A stretch of DNA of 64,000 bases. It comes from Massilia aurea. Lineage in GTDB: Bacteria; Pseudomonadota; Gammaproteobacteria; Burkholderiales; Burkholderiaceae_D. The notes beneath the pieces were generated by a model that was given only the letters and a program-made list of their open reading frames with translations, was not told where the DNA came from and did no database searches. The stretch is taken from the NCBI RefSeq assembly GCF_014200505.1, contig NZ_JACHBX010000001.1, positions 1,550,001 to 1,614,000 on the forward strand, read 5' to 3'. Each line of letters starts with the position of its first letter. Within the stretch, counting starts at the first letter, position 1. Shown here piece after piece: positions 1-12,019 of this stretch. The translations under genes and the position numbers were made by a program.

Positions 1-79
1 GGACTCCACAGAGACCCTAGCTCGTACACAAACTTGGCGCCCCTATGCTGCATAGCAATATGAAAATAACTTGCCGCAG

Positions 80-2428
<2,349 letters not shown>

Positions 2429-2430
2429 TC

Positions 2431-3786
2431 ATGGGGATTCATGTCATCAAGATGCCGGACCTGGGCGAAGGCATCGCTGAAGTGGAAGTCGTTGCCTGGC
2501 ACGTGCAGCCGGGCGATACGGTGCGCGAAGACCAGGTACTGGCCGACGTCATGACCGACAAGGCGACGGTGGAGATTCCATCGCCGGTCGCCGGCACGAT
2601 CACGAGCCTGGGCGGCGCCATTGGCCAGTCGCTGGCCGTCGGCGCTGAACTGATCCGCCTCGAAGTCGCCGGTGCCGGCAACGTCAGCGCGGACAAGGCG
2701 CGCAAGGAGCCCGTGCAATCGGGCGCCGCGACGGCGCCAGCCGAAGAAGTCGCGGAACCCCAGCTCGAGGCCGTGGCGGCACATGCCGCAGAAACATCAG
2801 CGCCGGTCGCTGCGCCAGCCAAGCCGGCAACCGCTCCGGCAGCCAAGCCAGCACCAGCCAGGGCCGGGTCCGGGTCCGGAGTCGGCGCACCATTGCGCGC
2901 CGACGGCGAAAAACCGCTGGCCCCGCCGGCCGTGCGCCAGCGCGCCTGGGACCTGGGCGTCGAACTGCAGTTCGTGCCCGGCAGCGGGCCTGCAGGACGC
3001 ATCACGCACGCCGACCTGGATGCTCACGTGGCCGGGCGCCGTGGCGGCGCGGCCAATGGCGCGATGGACGAGCGCTACGCCGAACAGCACGGCGAACACG
3101 CCACGCAGATCATCGGCCTGCGCCGCAAGATCGCCGAGAAGATGCAGGAAGCCAAGCGCAACATCCCGCACTTCACCTACGTCGAAGAAGTCGATGTGAC
3201 CGAACTCGAAGCGCTGCGCCTGCAACTCAATGCCCGCTATGGCCAGGAGCGCGGCAAGCTCACGCTGCTGCCGCTCCTGATGCGCGCCGTCGTGCTGGCG
3301 CTGCGCAGCTATCCGATGATGAGCGCGCGCTACGACGACGAGGCCAATACGCTGACGACCTACGACGCCGCCCACATCGGCATCGCGGCGCAGACCGAGT
3401 CGGGCCTGATGGTGCCGGTCGTGCGTCACGCCGAATCGCGCGATCCATGGTCGAGCGCCGCCGAAATCGCGCGCCTGGCCGAAGCCGCCCGCAGCGGCAA
3501 GGCCACGCGTGACGAGCTGACCGGCTCGACGATCACGATCACGAGCTTGGGCTCGCTGGGCGGCATCGTCACGACGCCTGTCATCAACCGGCCCGAAGTC
3601 GCCATCGTCGGTGTGAACCGCATCGTCGACCGTCCCGTCATCCGTGACGGTGCGATGGTGGCGCGCAAGATGATGAACCTGTCATCCTCGTTCGACCACC
3701 GCGTCATCGACGGCATGGTGGCCGCCCAGTTCGTGCAGTCGATCCGGGGCTACCTCGAATTTCCTGCCACCCTGTTCGTGGAGTAA
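2431..3786 (+). CDS. bkdB: Lipoamide acyltransferase E2 of branched-chain 2-oxoacid dehydrogenase
   Basis: Core acyltransferase of the complex: it takes the branched acyl group from E1 on its swinging lipoyl arm and passes it to CoA. Domains in order are one lipoyl domain (1-80, modified lysine in the DKATVEI motif at Lys44), an Ala/Pro-rich flexible linker (about 85-150), a peripheral-subunit-binding domain (about 165-200, PAVRQRAWDLGV and GPAGRITHADL), and the catalytic domain ending with the DHRVIDG active-site motif. The 451-residue length with a single lipoyl domain is typical of bkdB. Upstream in-frame sequence lies inside E1 beta, so ATG 2431 directly after its stop is the start. Confidence 0.95.
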   Translation: MGIHVIKMPDLGEGIAEVEVVAWHVQPGDTVREDQVLADVMTDKATVEIPSPVAGTITSLGGAIGQSLAVGAELIRLEVAGAGNVSADKARKEPVQSGAATAPAEEVAEPQLEAVAAHAAETSAPVAAPAKPATAPAAKPAPARAGSGSGVGAPLRADGEKPLAPPAVRQRAWDLGVELQFVPGSGPAGRITHADLDAHVAGRRGGAANGAMDERYAEQHGEHATQIIGLRRKIAEKMQEAKRNIPHFTYVEEVDVTELEALRLQLNARYGQERGKLTLLPLLMRAVVLALRSYPMMSARYDDEANTLTTYDAAHIGIAAQTESGLMVPVVRHAESRDPWSSAAEIARLAEAARSGKATRDELTGSTITITSLGSLGGIVTTPVINRPEVAIVGVNRIVDRPVIRDGAMVARKMMNLSSSFDHRVIDGMVAAQFVQSIRGYLEFPATLFVE

Positions 3787-3789
3787 GCG

Positions 3790-5193
3790 ATGGAGACGAT
3801 CAATACGACACTCCTGATCATCGGCGGCGGCCCGGCCGGCTACGTAGCGGGCATCCGCGCCGGCCAGTTGGGCATCCCTACCGTCCTCGTCGAAGGCGCC
3901 CAACCCGGCGGTACCTGCCTGAACATCGGCTGCATTCCGTCCAAGGCGCTGATCCATGCAGCCGACGAGTACGCAAAGACCGTACATTACGCGGCGCAAA
4001 CGTCGCCGCTGGGGATCAGGGTCGACGCGCCCAGCATCGATCTCGAAAAAACAGTGGCCTGGAAGGACGGCATCGTCAAGCGCCTGACCGGCGGCGTGGG
4101 CGCGCTGCTCAAAAAACAGGGCGTGCGCGTGATACGCGGCTGGGCGCGTGTCCTCGACGGCAAGACCGTCGAAGTGCAGCCGCACGAGGGCAGCGGGCAA
4201 GAGCCGGTGCGTATCCGCTGCGAACACATGCTACTGGCCAGTGGCTCGCATGCGGTCGAACTGCCGTTCATGCCGTTCGGCGGCCCGGTGATTTCGTCGA
4301 CCGAGGCGCTGTCACTGAGCGAAGTGCCGCGCCGCATGGTCGTGGTCGGCGCCGGTTATATCGGGCTGGAACTGGGTACGGCGTTTCGCAAGCTGGGCAG
4401 CCAGGTCACGGTCGTCGAGGCGGCCGAGCGCATCCTGCCGGCCTATGATGCGGACCTCGTCAAACCGGTTGCCAGTTCGCTCGAGCGCCTTGGTGTCGAG
4501 GTGCGCCTGGCCACGTCGGTGCTCGGTATGGAGGGCGAGCGGGTCAAGGTGCGCGACGCATCCGGCGTGGAAGCCTATCTCGAGGCCGACCGCGTGCTGG
4601 TGGCCGTGGGCCGTAAACCGGCAACCACCGGCTGGGGTCTCGAACACCTGATGCTCGACATGAACGGGCGCGCAGTCAAGGTCGACGAGCAATGCCGCAC
4701 GTCGATGCGCAATGTCTGGGCGATTGGCGACCTGACCGGCGAGCCGATGCTGGCGCATCGCGCGATGGCGCAGGGCGAGATGGTGGCCGAGATCATCGCC
4801 GGCAAGCGGCGCTGGTTCCATCCGGCGGCGATTCCGGCTGTCTGCTACACCGATCCCGAGATCGTGGTGGCCGGTATGTCCCCTGGCGAAGCGGCAGCGG
4901 CCGGCATCGACGCCATCAGCGCGAGCTTCCCGTTCAGCGCCAACGGGCGGGCGATGACGATCGAGAGCACCGACGGTTTTGTCCGCGTCGTCGCGCGCAA
5001 GGACAATCACCTGATCCTGGGCTGGCAGGCGGTGGGCGTCGGCGTGGCCGAACTGGCAGCGGGCTTTACGCAGTCGATCGAACTGGGCGCGCAACTGGAA
5101 GACGTGGCGCGCACGATCCACGCCCATCCCACCCTCGGTGAAGCGGTGCAGGAAGCAGCGCTGCGTGCGCTGGGCCACGCACTGCATATCTGA
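3790..5193 (+). CDS. lpdV: Dihydrolipoyl dehydrogenase (E3)
   Basis: FAD disulfide oxidoreductase that reoxidises the dihydrolipoyl arm of E2 with NAD. The sequence has an N-terminal FAD dinucleotide fold ([10 protein letters not shown], 12-21), the redox pair Cys43 and Cys48 in [13 protein letters not shown], a second NAD fold ([13 protein letters not shown]), the second FAD contact ([17 protein letters not shown]) and a C-terminal interface domain. The catalytic His-Glu motif reads HAHPTLGE; most family members have HPTLSE, so Ser is replaced by Gly next to the conserved Glu. The length of 467 residues is normal. It starts three bases after the E2 stop, so it is the dedicated E3 of this complex; the name lpdV follows the Pseudomonas operon. 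Confidence 0.94.
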   Translation: METINTTLLIIGGGPAGYVAGIRAGQLGIPTVLVEGAQPGGTCLNIGCIPSKALIHAADEYAKTVHYAAQTSPLGIRVDAPSIDLEKTVAWKDGIVKRLTGGVGALLKKQGVRVIRGWARVLDGKTVEVQPHEGSGQEPVRIRCEHMLLASGSHAVELPFMPFGGPVISSTEALSLSEVPRRMVVVGAGYIGLELGTAFRKLGSQVTVVEAAERILPAYDADLVKPVASSLERLGVEVRLATSVLGMEGERVKVRDASGVEAYLEADRVLVAVGRKPATTGWGLEHLMLDMNGRAVKVDEQCRTSMRNVWAIGDLTGEPMLAHRAMAQGEMVAEIIAGKRRWFHPAAIPAVCYTDPEIVVAGMSPGEAAAAGIDAISASFPFSANGRAMTIESTDGFVRVVARKDNHLILGWQAVGVGVAELAAGFTQSIELGAQLEDVARTIHAHPTLGEAVQEAALRALGHALHI

Positions 5194-5203
5194 CGCAGGG
5201 CGT

Positions 5204-5220
5204 CGTCCCGTCCAGGGACG
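5204..5220. terminator. Weak stem-loop between convergent lpdV and TetR genes
   Basis: CGTCCC and GGGACG form a six-base stem with loop GTCCA just after the lpdV stop. There is no clear T-tract on either strand, so its role as a terminator is weakly supported. Confidence 0.3.
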
Positions 5221-5258
5221 GCGCTTCAGCCCCATTCCCTTTTATTGCCGGTAACTGA

Positions 5259-5894
5259 TTACGCACTGGTGGCCGGCGCGACGCGGGGCCGCTTGGACAG
5301 CGCGGCGCCAAGGCGCAGCGCCGCCGCGACGGCCTCGTCGATCGGCGGCTCGTAGTTGCATGCGATCCAGCGCATCGCAATATGGATCACACCACCGATC
5401 ACGCCTGCCTGCAGCAACTCATCGTCCAGCACATCCGGCGCCACCAGGCGCGTGACAGCCAGGCCAAATTCACGCAGCGAATCGTCGAAGGTACGGTCCA
5501 CGGCAGCACTCACACCACGGATTTCGACGAGGAATACGCGTGCCGAACGGGGGTCGCGCTGGATCGAAGAGAAATAAGCGTAGAGCATGGCTCGCGAACG
5601 CGCCACTCGGCCACCGCGCGCCGATTCTCCGGCCAGCAGGACTCTTTCACGCACCAGATCGGTGATGAAATTGTAGCTGTCAATCAGGAGCATTTCGCTG
5701 TTCGCGAATGATTCGTAAAAGTAGCGCTCGGTGAGACCCGCGGCGTCGCAAACAGCCTTGACGGTCGCGTTGTGATAGCCCCGCTCGCCATATACGCTGA
5801 TAGCGCCGGCAATGAGGCGGTTACGCCGGTCGGCGCGACGCTGCTCGGGCGTCTGTCCGCGATAGGAGCGAGTGTTTGATATCTCTTGAGTCAT
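5259..5894 (-). CDS. TetR/AcrR family transcriptional regulator
   Basis: A 211-residue one-component repressor-type regulator. The N-terminal TetR helix-turn-helix is clear (about residues 20-65: AGAISVYGERGYHNATVKAV, then CDAAGLTERYFYESFAN). The C-terminal two thirds is helical and would hold the ligand pocket. ATG 5894 gives a standard TetR N-terminus; upstream in-frame starts would add residues over the putative operator. It is convergent with the bkd operon, so a direct regulatory link is not shown by layout. Target unknown. Confidence 0.88.
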   Translation of the reverse strand: MTQEISNTRSYRGQTPEQRRADRRNRLIAGAISVYGERGYHNATVKAVCDAAGLTERYFYESFANSEMLLIDSYNFITDLVRERVLLAGESARGGRVARSRAMLYAYFSSIQRDPRSARVFLVEIRGVSAAVDRTFDDSLREFGLAVTRLVAPDVLDDELLQAGVIGGVIHIAMRWIACNYEPPIDEAVAAALRLGAALSKRPRVAPATSA

Positions 5895-5927
5895 TGCAAC
5901 ATTCTGACACATTATCACTAAAAATGA

Positions 5928-5945
5928 TGACAATCTGCCATGTCA
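5928..5945. promoter_or_regulatory. Candidate TetR operator
   Basis: TGACA and TGTCA arms with an eight-base spacer sit about 35 bases upstream of the TetR start, in its promoter region. Another TGACA copy occurs at about 5905. The position fits autoregulation, which is inferred. Confidence 0.3.
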
Positions 5946-6281
5946 GTCATTGCAACAGGGTCAAGGGTGTGACACTCCCACGGGTATCGGTTTTTCCCCC
6001 GCAGAAAGCAGTCAATTGACACGCCTGCTGTTCAATTTCTCTATGCAAACAGGGTACTCGCACCAGTTTCGATGGGCTAACCTGAGTCAATCCGACTGAA
6101 GCTGCCAACCGTTGGCATCATGCTCTCGGCGATGGCCGAACACCGTTATCTGGCAGACAAGGTGACCACATTCATTCTAGTCCACCTATGTCACTTCGGC
6201 GAGGCTTTACAAAGATCAGACATGGAGGCGGCGGATGCTGTAACGCGATCCGCCGTCCCCGGTCCTGCAGCAGGTCATTGC
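5946..6281. other. Intergenic stretch without a gene; contains a stem-loop at 6229-6255
   Basis: No plausible gene was found on either strand. CGGCGGAT (6229-6236) and ATCCGCCG (6248-6255) form an eight-base stem with an 11-base loop, 27 bases beyond the stop of the minus-strand gene at 6282. It may end that transcript, although no strong T-tract follows. The part near 5950-6000 presumably carries the promoter of the TetR gene. Confidence 0.4.
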
Positions 6282-6632
6282 TTATTTGCTGTCCGCACCT
6301 TTGCCAGCGCGGTCGCTGGAACCGGCAGCGGCGGCCTGGCTGCCTTGCGTGCCATTCTCGTCGGTCTTGCCCTGGAAACCCTCATCGGTCTGCTCTTCGG
6401 TCGAGCCACCGGCCAGGAGGTCGTCGGTGCGACCAAGCTGTTGCAGTCCGCCGCCGGCCGTCTCGGCCTCGCTCTCGCTATTGGTTCCCGGCGCTGCCTG
6501 CTTGCTGCCGCTGCCGGCCACGTCACCGGTCGAGCCAGCGCCCATGGTGGCGACACTGGTCGTGCCAGTGGTGAGCTGGTCCCAGTTACGGCCCTTGACG
6601 TCCTGATCCTTGTTGTCGTTATCGATTGGCAT
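6282..6632 (-). CDS. Small low-complexity acidic protein of unknown function
   Basis: A 116-residue protein that I do not recognise. It has no signal peptide or membrane segment and is dominated by Gly, Ser, Thr, Ala, Asp, Glu and Gln, with Asp/Lys-rich ends, so it is probably disordered. A clear ribosome site (CAGGAGCACCGC, then ATG) supports the start at 6632 and supports this strand over the opposite frame. It is divergent from the chemoreceptor gene. Such proteins are often stress-induced and hydrophilin-like in soil bacteria, but that is a guess. Confidence 0.6.
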   Translation of the reverse strand: MPIDNDNKDQDVKGRNWDQLTTGTTSVATMGAGSTGDVAGSGSKQAAPGTNSESEAETAGGGLQQLGRTDDLLAGGSTEEQTDEGFQGKTDENGTQGSQAAAAGSSDRAGKGADSK

Positions 6633-6932
6633 GCGGTGCTCCTGATGTGTGATGAATATAGCCATCTTAGGCCGATCGTGCGCCGCCGCCATAGGCGTGT
6701 GCGCCCGTTTGCTGTAGGACTGGGAGCGCACTGCATGCATCTTCCAGACCGCGTGGCAATCAGCACCACTACGGAGTTGCGGTTTTGCCTCATAGAAACA
6801 TCTATGCCATTTGTCGCGTTATACTGGCGATCAACCGCATGCCCGGCGCCGCCCGTGCGAGCCTCGTTTGCGCATTTCATCATCCGCAGCCCGGTCGCCG
6901 GCGCTGCACCACTGATTTTCAGGACCATCCCC
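6633..6932. other. Divergent promoter region
   Basis: About 300 bases separate the small acidic protein gene (minus) from the chemoreceptor gene (plus). The in-frame sequence upstream of the chemoreceptor lacks family similarity, so I treat this as non-coding promoter space. No convincing operator was seen. Confidence 0.5.
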
Positions 6933-8531
6933 ATGAAGAACCTACCATTAGGCGCCCGCCTCGGGCTGGGCTTTGCCATTGTGCTGGCGCTCCTCGTCGC
7001 ACTAAGCGCAACCGCCCTCACCCGCATGGACGAAGCAGGCAGCAAGACCCACCGCCTCGTCCACACCAGCATGAAGAACCAGCGCAATATTGCCGAATGG
7101 CGTCGCAATATCGAAGTCAACACCGCGATCAACGACACCGTCTACCACGCGCCGGACGCGTCGATCCTGGACGTCATCGAAGAGCGCCGCGCTGCCATCA
7201 CGGCGCGCTCGAACGTTCTGCAGCAGGAGATTGACGCTGCCCTTGCCAATCCGGGCGTGCGCGAACAGTTCAAGACCGTCAAGGCAGAGCGCCAGGCGTA
7301 TATTGGCGCGCGCGATGCGCTGTTTGCGGCCAAGCGCGCGGGCGACCAGACCCGGCTCGAGGAACTCTACCGTACCCGCCTGACCCCGCAGACGGATTCG
7401 TACCTGGCAACGGTACGCAAGTTTGCCGATATGCAAAGCGCGGCCACCGGCGTCATTGCAACGACCATCCTCGATTCGTACGCCAGGACCAGGGTCATCC
7501 TGTTCACGCTGGCCGGGGCTGCGCTGCTGCTGGGCATCGGCTGCGCCTGGTGGATCACCCGCTCGATCACCCAGCCGCTGCGCAGCGCAGTCGCAGTGGC
7601 CGAGCGCGTTGCCGCGGGCGACCTGACCAGCAGCATCGAGACGGGCCGGCGCGACGAAGTCGGCCAGTTGCTGGACGCGCTGGGCCGCATGAACGGGAAC
7701 CTGGCCGGTATCGTCGGCCAGGTGCGAGACGGTACCGCGACCATTGCCCACGTCTCGGGCGACATCGCCAGCGGCAACCAGGACCTGTCGGCCCGCACCG
7801 AGCAGCAGGCCGGCTCGCTCGAAGAAACGGCCGCCTCGATGGAAGAACTGACATCGACCGTGCGCCAGAATACCGAACACGCGCACCGCGCCAATAGCCT
7901 GGCCGCCACGGCTGCCGGCGTGGCCGGCGACGGCGGGCGCATCGTGGGCGACGTGATCGGCACGATGGGCCGCATCGACGCGTCGTCGCAGCGCATCGTC
8001 GACATCATCGGCGTGATCGACGGCATTGCGTTCCAGACGAATATCCTGGCGCTCAATGCCGCTGTCGAAGCGGCGCGCGCCGGCGAGCAGGGCCGCGGCT
8101 TTGCCGTGGTTGCCGGTGAAGTGCGTACGCTGGCCCAGCGGTCGGCGGCCGCGGCCCGGGAAATCAAGGGGCTGATCGATGATTCGGTTGCCCAGGTACG
8201 CGAAGGCACGCGCCAGGTCGACCTGGCCGGAACGACCATGCAGCAGATCGTGCACAGCATCGGCCAGGTCACGGTGATCGTGAGCGAAATCGCCGCCGCC
8301 AGCGAAGAGCAAAGCGCCGGCATCGAGCAGGTCAATACCGCGCTGGTCGAGATGGACCGCGTCACGCAGCAAAACGCCGCCCTCGTCGAAGAAGCCGCCG
8401 CAGCGGCCGACGCGATGCGCGAGCAGGCCAGCCAGCTCGCGTCGGTCGTGGCCACGTTCCGCCTGGAACCAGCACCGGCGCGCGCCGCGCGCCTGGCGCC
8501 ACCGGCGTCCCGTCTCGCTTTGGCAGCCTGA
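6933..8531 (+). CDS. Methyl-accepting chemotaxis protein, four-helix-bundle sensor type
   Basis: A 532-residue transmembrane chemoreceptor. Order: first membrane helix (about 9-31), periplasmic four-helix-bundle sensor (about 32-187), second membrane helix (about 188-210), HAMP domain (about 211-265) and a cytoplasmic signalling hairpin. The hairpin tip is highly conserved ([20 protein letters not shown], around residues 362-382) and would contact CheA/CheW. The C-terminus is Ala/Pro/Arg-rich with no NWETF-type pentapeptide, so it has no CheR tether. ATG 6933 gives the typical [14 protein letters not shown] start; earlier in-frame starts would add about 270 non-homologous residues. No che genes are nearby, so it feeds a distant chemotaxis cluster. 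Ligand unknown. Confidence 0.93.
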   Translation: MKNLPLGARLGLGFAIVLALLVALSATALTRMDEAGSKTHRLVHTSMKNQRNIAEWRRNIEVNTAINDTVYHAPDASILDVIEERRAAITARSNVLQQEIDAALANPGVREQFKTVKAERQAYIGARDALFAAKRAGDQTRLEELYRTRLTPQTDSYLATVRKFADMQSAATGVIATTILDSYARTRVILFTLAGAALLLGIGCAWWITRSITQPLRSAVAVAERVAAGDLTSSIETGRRDEVGQLLDALGRMNGNLAGIVGQVRDGTATIAHVSGDIASGNQDLSARTEQQAGSLEETAASMEELTSTVRQNTEHAHRANSLAATAAGVAGDGGRIVGDVIGTMGRIDASSQRIVDIIGVIDGIAFQTNILALNAAVEAARAGEQGRGFAVVAGEVRTLAQRSAAAAREIKGLIDDSVAQVREGTRQVDLAGTTMQQIVHSIGQVTVIVSEIAAASEEQSAGIEQVNTALVEMDRVTQQNAALVEEAAAAADAMREQASQLASVVATFRLEPAPARAARLAPPASRLALAA

Positions 8532-8578
8532 GCCGCTGCTAGAATGCCCGGCTGACGGGATCACGGGAAGGAACAGGC

Positions 8579-9532
8579 ATGGGTATCGGTGTGTTGTGCG
8601 GCTTGCTGGCTGGCGCCATGTGGGGCATCGTGTTTATCGCGCCGGCCTATCTGTCCGCGTTCACCCCGCTGCAACTGACCGTCGGGCGCTATCTGGCCTA
8701 CGGCGTCATCGCCCTCGTGCTCCTGGCCCCGCGCCTGCGCGCCCTCCTCGCCAGCCTGTCCCGGGCCGACCTGTACGCGCTGGTGCGCCATGCGCTGGCC
8801 GGCAACCTCGTGTATTACGTGCTGCTGGCGTATGGCGTGCAGTATGCGGGGGTCGGGCCGACCTCGCTGATCGTCGGCATGGTGCCGCTGGTGGTCACGC
8901 TGCTCGGTCGTCATGACCATGGCGCCGTGCCGCTGCGGCGCATGCTGGCTCCACTGCTGCTGGTCGCGGTCGGCATCGCCTGCATCAACATCGACACCTT
9001 CATGCATGCCCCGGTGGATGCCTCCGGCATCGCCATCGCCGGCGGCGTGCTGTGCGCCACCGGCGCCTTGCTGTGCTGGAGCTGGTACGCGCTCGACAAT
9101 GCGCGCTACCTGAAGAACAACCCGCGCTTTGGCAGCAGCGAATGGTCGGCGCTGTACGGCCTGGCCACCGGCGTGCTGTCCCTGGTGCTGGCACCGTTCG
9201 CGTTCTGGGACATCAGCGGACCCGTAGCGGGCGAGCGCGACTGGACCGTGTTCTGGGCCTGCAATGCCCTGCTGGCGCTGGGGGCGTCGGTCATTGGCAA
9301 CCATTTCTGGAACGTGGCCAGCCGCCGCGTGCCCGTCACGCTGACGGGCCAGCTGATCCTGTTCGAAACATTGTTCGCGCTGCTGTACGGCTGCATCTAT
9401 CGCGGCGCCGGGCCACGGCCACTTGAACTGGCAGCAATCGCGCTGTTGATCGCCGGCGTGGCCTGGTCGGTCAGACTGCACGGCGCCGTTGGGAATGACA
9501 AAATCATCAGTCCTGGTGCCGAGCTTCATTGA
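8579..9532 (+). CDS. DMT family transporter (EamA domains)
   Basis: A 317-residue inner-membrane protein with about ten hydrophobic helices arranged as two EamA repeats, as in drug/metabolite exporters. The first helix reads GVLCGLLAGAMWGIVFIAPA. The start has an upstream GGAAGGAA ribosome site and the length matches the family. It sits 47 bases downstream of the chemoreceptor gene on the same strand and may be cotranscribed, though no functional link is evident. Substrate not predictable. Confidence 0.85.
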   Translation: MGIGVLCGLLAGAMWGIVFIAPAYLSAFTPLQLTVGRYLAYGVIALVLLAPRLRALLASLSRADLYALVRHALAGNLVYYVLLAYGVQYAGVGPTSLIVGMVPLVVTLLGRHDHGAVPLRRMLAPLLLVAVGIACINIDTFMHAPVDASGIAIAGGVLCATGALLCWSWYALDNARYLKNNPRFGSSEWSALYGLATGVLSLVLAPFAFWDISGPVAGERDWTVFWACNALLALGASVIGNHFWNVASRRVPVTLTGQLILFETLFALLYGCIYRGAGPRPLELAAIALLIAGVAWSVRLHGAVGNDKIISPGAELH

Positions 9533-9734
9533 CAGACTATTCAGTCAACGCGCTGACCGTTGCGTACAGGTGTCATTTTTGTTCAATTAACTTCCCAGGA
9601 CTATTTCGCCTCGGTATGTACTGCTAGACTCTCGGGCGTGGAATTGCCTAGCGCAATTTAATTTGCCACAAAGAACAACATTGGACATGCCTTGCCCAGG
9701 ACGGGCACGCTTTGTCCCACCGGGAGTCTTCGCA

Positions 9735-11981
9735 ATGACAGCATCACCAGTCCGCCCAGCGCACACGCTGCTGGCTGCGGCCGTATCCAGTATGGTCTGC
9801 AGTATCGCCACGGCGCAAACCATGCCCGCACACGACAGCGGCCTGGCCGTGCCGGAAGTCGTCGTCACTGCCCAGCGTACTGAATCGCTGGCGTCGCGTA
9901 CGCCGCTCGCGATCAGTGTCCTGTCCGGCGAAGAGCTGCGCGACCTTGGCGCCGACAGCCCCGGCACCATCGGCCCGCGCCTGCCGAACTTGTATATCGA
10001 TCAGGCCTTCTCGGGCCTGCGCCTGACGATCCGTGGCATCAGCAACAGCGATACCACCGACAAGGGCGACCCGTCTGCCGCCTTCATGCTCGACGGCGTG
10101 TATATCGCGCGGCCTGCCGGCCAGAGCGGCAACTTTCTGGACGTCGACCGCATCGAAGTGCTGCGAGGCCCGCAGGGCACGCTGTATGGCCGCAACACGA
10201 CCGCCGGCCTGGTCAACGTGATTTCGAACCTGCCGACCGACCGCTTCGAGGGCGCCATCGGGTTCGAGGCGGGCACCTACGACCGGCGCAAGGTCGACGG
10301 CGTCATCAATGTGCCGGTCAACGACATGCTGGCGCTGCGCGCTGCCGTGAGCAAATTGACGCATGACCCTTACCTAAATAACGGCCAGGGCACGCTGCTG
10401 CGCCCCGGCATGGACCAGGACGACCGTGACGCGCGCCTGAGCGCGAAGCTCGCAATGGGCCGCGACGCCACGCTGGTGCTGCGCTACGATCATGGCCAGG
10501 CCAAAGGCAATAACGACCGCTTCGTGCCGGACACGAACTTTTACACCGGCGTTGCCAGCGGCACGCCCGTGTACCGCGACAGCACGACCGACGAACGCCT
10601 GACCAACAGCTTCCGCCCGCCGAACATGACGCCCGTGCAGGGCTGGCAAGACCGCGTGGCACAGGGCTGGTCCGCCGACCTGCGCTGGGATCTGGGGCCC
10701 GCCACCCTGTATTACCTGGGCGCGCGGCGCAAGCTGGACCAGGAGCTGCGCCAGAATTACTACTACCGCGTGGCCCCGCGACTCGCACTTGGCGTGATCA
10801 ACAACTACGACAGCCACAACGAGCAGGATTCGCACGAGCTGCGCCTGGCCACCAATGGCGCCAGCCCGCTCAGCGCCCAGGGCGGCTTGTACTATTTCAG
10901 CGAAACGTCCGACACGTCGTACGCGTTCCAGGGCCTGCAAGCGGTCGGCCTGCCGCCGTACTACGCGTTTCCGCTCGTAACCGAAGCGCGCAGTCGCGCC
11001 GTGTTCGGTCAGCTGACCTGGCGCGTGGTCGACGGCCTGCGCCTGACCGCCGGCGCGCGCCGCACCCAGGACGACAAGGACCGCGTCGGCTCCACCGATT
11101 TCCGGCAAGGGCCCGTGTTCAACGCCGCCACCGACCGGCGCCTGCTCAACGCAGCCGAACTGAACACCGCGCGCACGACCTGGCGCCTGGGCCTTGACTA
11201 CGACCTGCTGCCTACGACGCTGCTGTATGGCAGCCTGGCCACCGGTTACAAGGCGGGCGGCTTCAACGACGGCTGCATCGCCGGCAGCACCGCGCTGGGC
11301 ATCGCCTGCCCGGCGGCCGTGGCTGTTTCGGAAAGCGCGCTCTACTACCAACCGGAAGAACTGCGCGCCTGGGAAGCCGGCGTCAAGTCGCGCCTGTGGG
11401 GTGGCCGCGTCACCGTCAACGCCGCCGCCTTCGTGTACGACTACACGAATCTGCAACTGAGCGGCACCGCCATCGTCTCGGGCGCCCCGCGCATCCTGAC
11501 CGGCAATGCCGGCGTTGCCCGCTCGCGCGGCCTGGAACTCGACGGCGATATCCGCGTCGGCAGCAACGGGCGCCTCAGCTACGGCGCGACCGCGCTCGAC
11601 GCGCATTACGTGACCTACAACCCGACCCCCACCGCGTCATGGGCCGGCCGCAAGCTCGATCGCGCGCCGAGCCATGTCTATACGCTCGGCTACGAACACC
11701 GCTTCGGCGTGTTTGGCGGGCAGCTGTATGCGGGCGTGTTCTCGCGCCGCAGCGCCGAGTATGTGATCACGATCCCGAGCCAGCTGCTCGAATACCGGAT
11801 CCCGGCGCACACGACCACCGATGCCACGCTGCGCTACGCCCCGGCCGGCGGCGCCTGGAGCCTGCTGGCGCGCGTGCGCAACCTGGAAAATTCGGTGCGC
11901 CCATCGCTGATCGACAGCTTCGGCATGACCACGCCGACCGCGCCGCGCACCGCCGACGTGCGCCTCGATCTGCGCTTCTGA
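9735..11981 (+). CDS. TonB-dependent outer-membrane receptor
   Basis: A 748-residue receptor for TonB-powered import across the outer membrane. A signal peptide (residues 1-28, ending AQT) precedes a TonB-box-like stretch (EVVVTAQRTE), a plug domain (SGEELRDLGADSP through YGRNTTAGLVNVIS) and a long beta barrel ending in an aromatic residue (RLDLRF), the normal barrel C-terminus. ATG 9735 is preceded by GGGAG and places the signal peptide at the N-terminus; the upstream TTG at 9663 lacks this support. The mpaB-type oxygenase gene follows 38 bases later on the same strand, suggesting an operon and perhaps a hydrophobic substrate. No Fur box was seen upstream. Confidence 0.92.
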   Translation: MTASPVRPAHTLLAAAVSSMVCSIATAQTMPAHDSGLAVPEVVVTAQRTESLASRTPLAISVLSGEELRDLGADSPGTIGPRLPNLYIDQAFSGLRLTIRGISNSDTTDKGDPSAAFMLDGVYIARPAGQSGNFLDVDRIEVLRGPQGTLYGRNTTAGLVNVISNLPTDRFEGAIGFEAGTYDRRKVDGVINVPVNDMLALRAAVSKLTHDPYLNNGQGTLLRPGMDQDDRDARLSAKLAMGRDATLVLRYDHGQAKGNNDRFVPDTNFYTGVASGTPVYRDSTTDERLTNSFRPPNMTPVQGWQDRVAQGWSADLRWDLGPATLYYLGARRKLDQELRQNYYYRVAPRLALGVINNYDSHNEQDSHELRLATNGASPLSAQGGLYYFSETSDTSYAFQGLQAVGLPPYYAFPLVTEARSRAVFGQLTWRVVDGLRLTAGARRTQDDKDRVGSTDFRQGPVFNAATDRRLLNAAELNTARTTWRLGLDYDLLPTTLLYGSLATGYKAGGFNDGCIAGSTALGIACPAAVAVSESALYYQPEELRAWEAGVKSRLWGGRVTVNAAAFVYDYTNLQLSGTAIVSGAPRILTGNAGVARSRGLELDGDIRVGSNGRLSYGATALDAHYVTYNPTPTASWAGRKLDRAPSHVYTLGYEHRFGVFGGQLYAGVFSRRSAEYVITIPSQLLEYRIPAHTTTDATLRYAPAGGAWSLLARVRNLENSVRPSLIDSFGMTTPTAPRTADVRLDLRF

Positions 11982-12019
11982 TCCGCACAGCCAGCCCCCT
12001 TACGCCAGAAGGAACGCCG

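Noticed and set aside
6120..6932. Long N-terminal extension of the chemoreceptor
   Set aside because: The extra residues are unlike any chemoreceptor, overlap a small gene on the other strand with a good ribosome site, and displace the normal first membrane helix.
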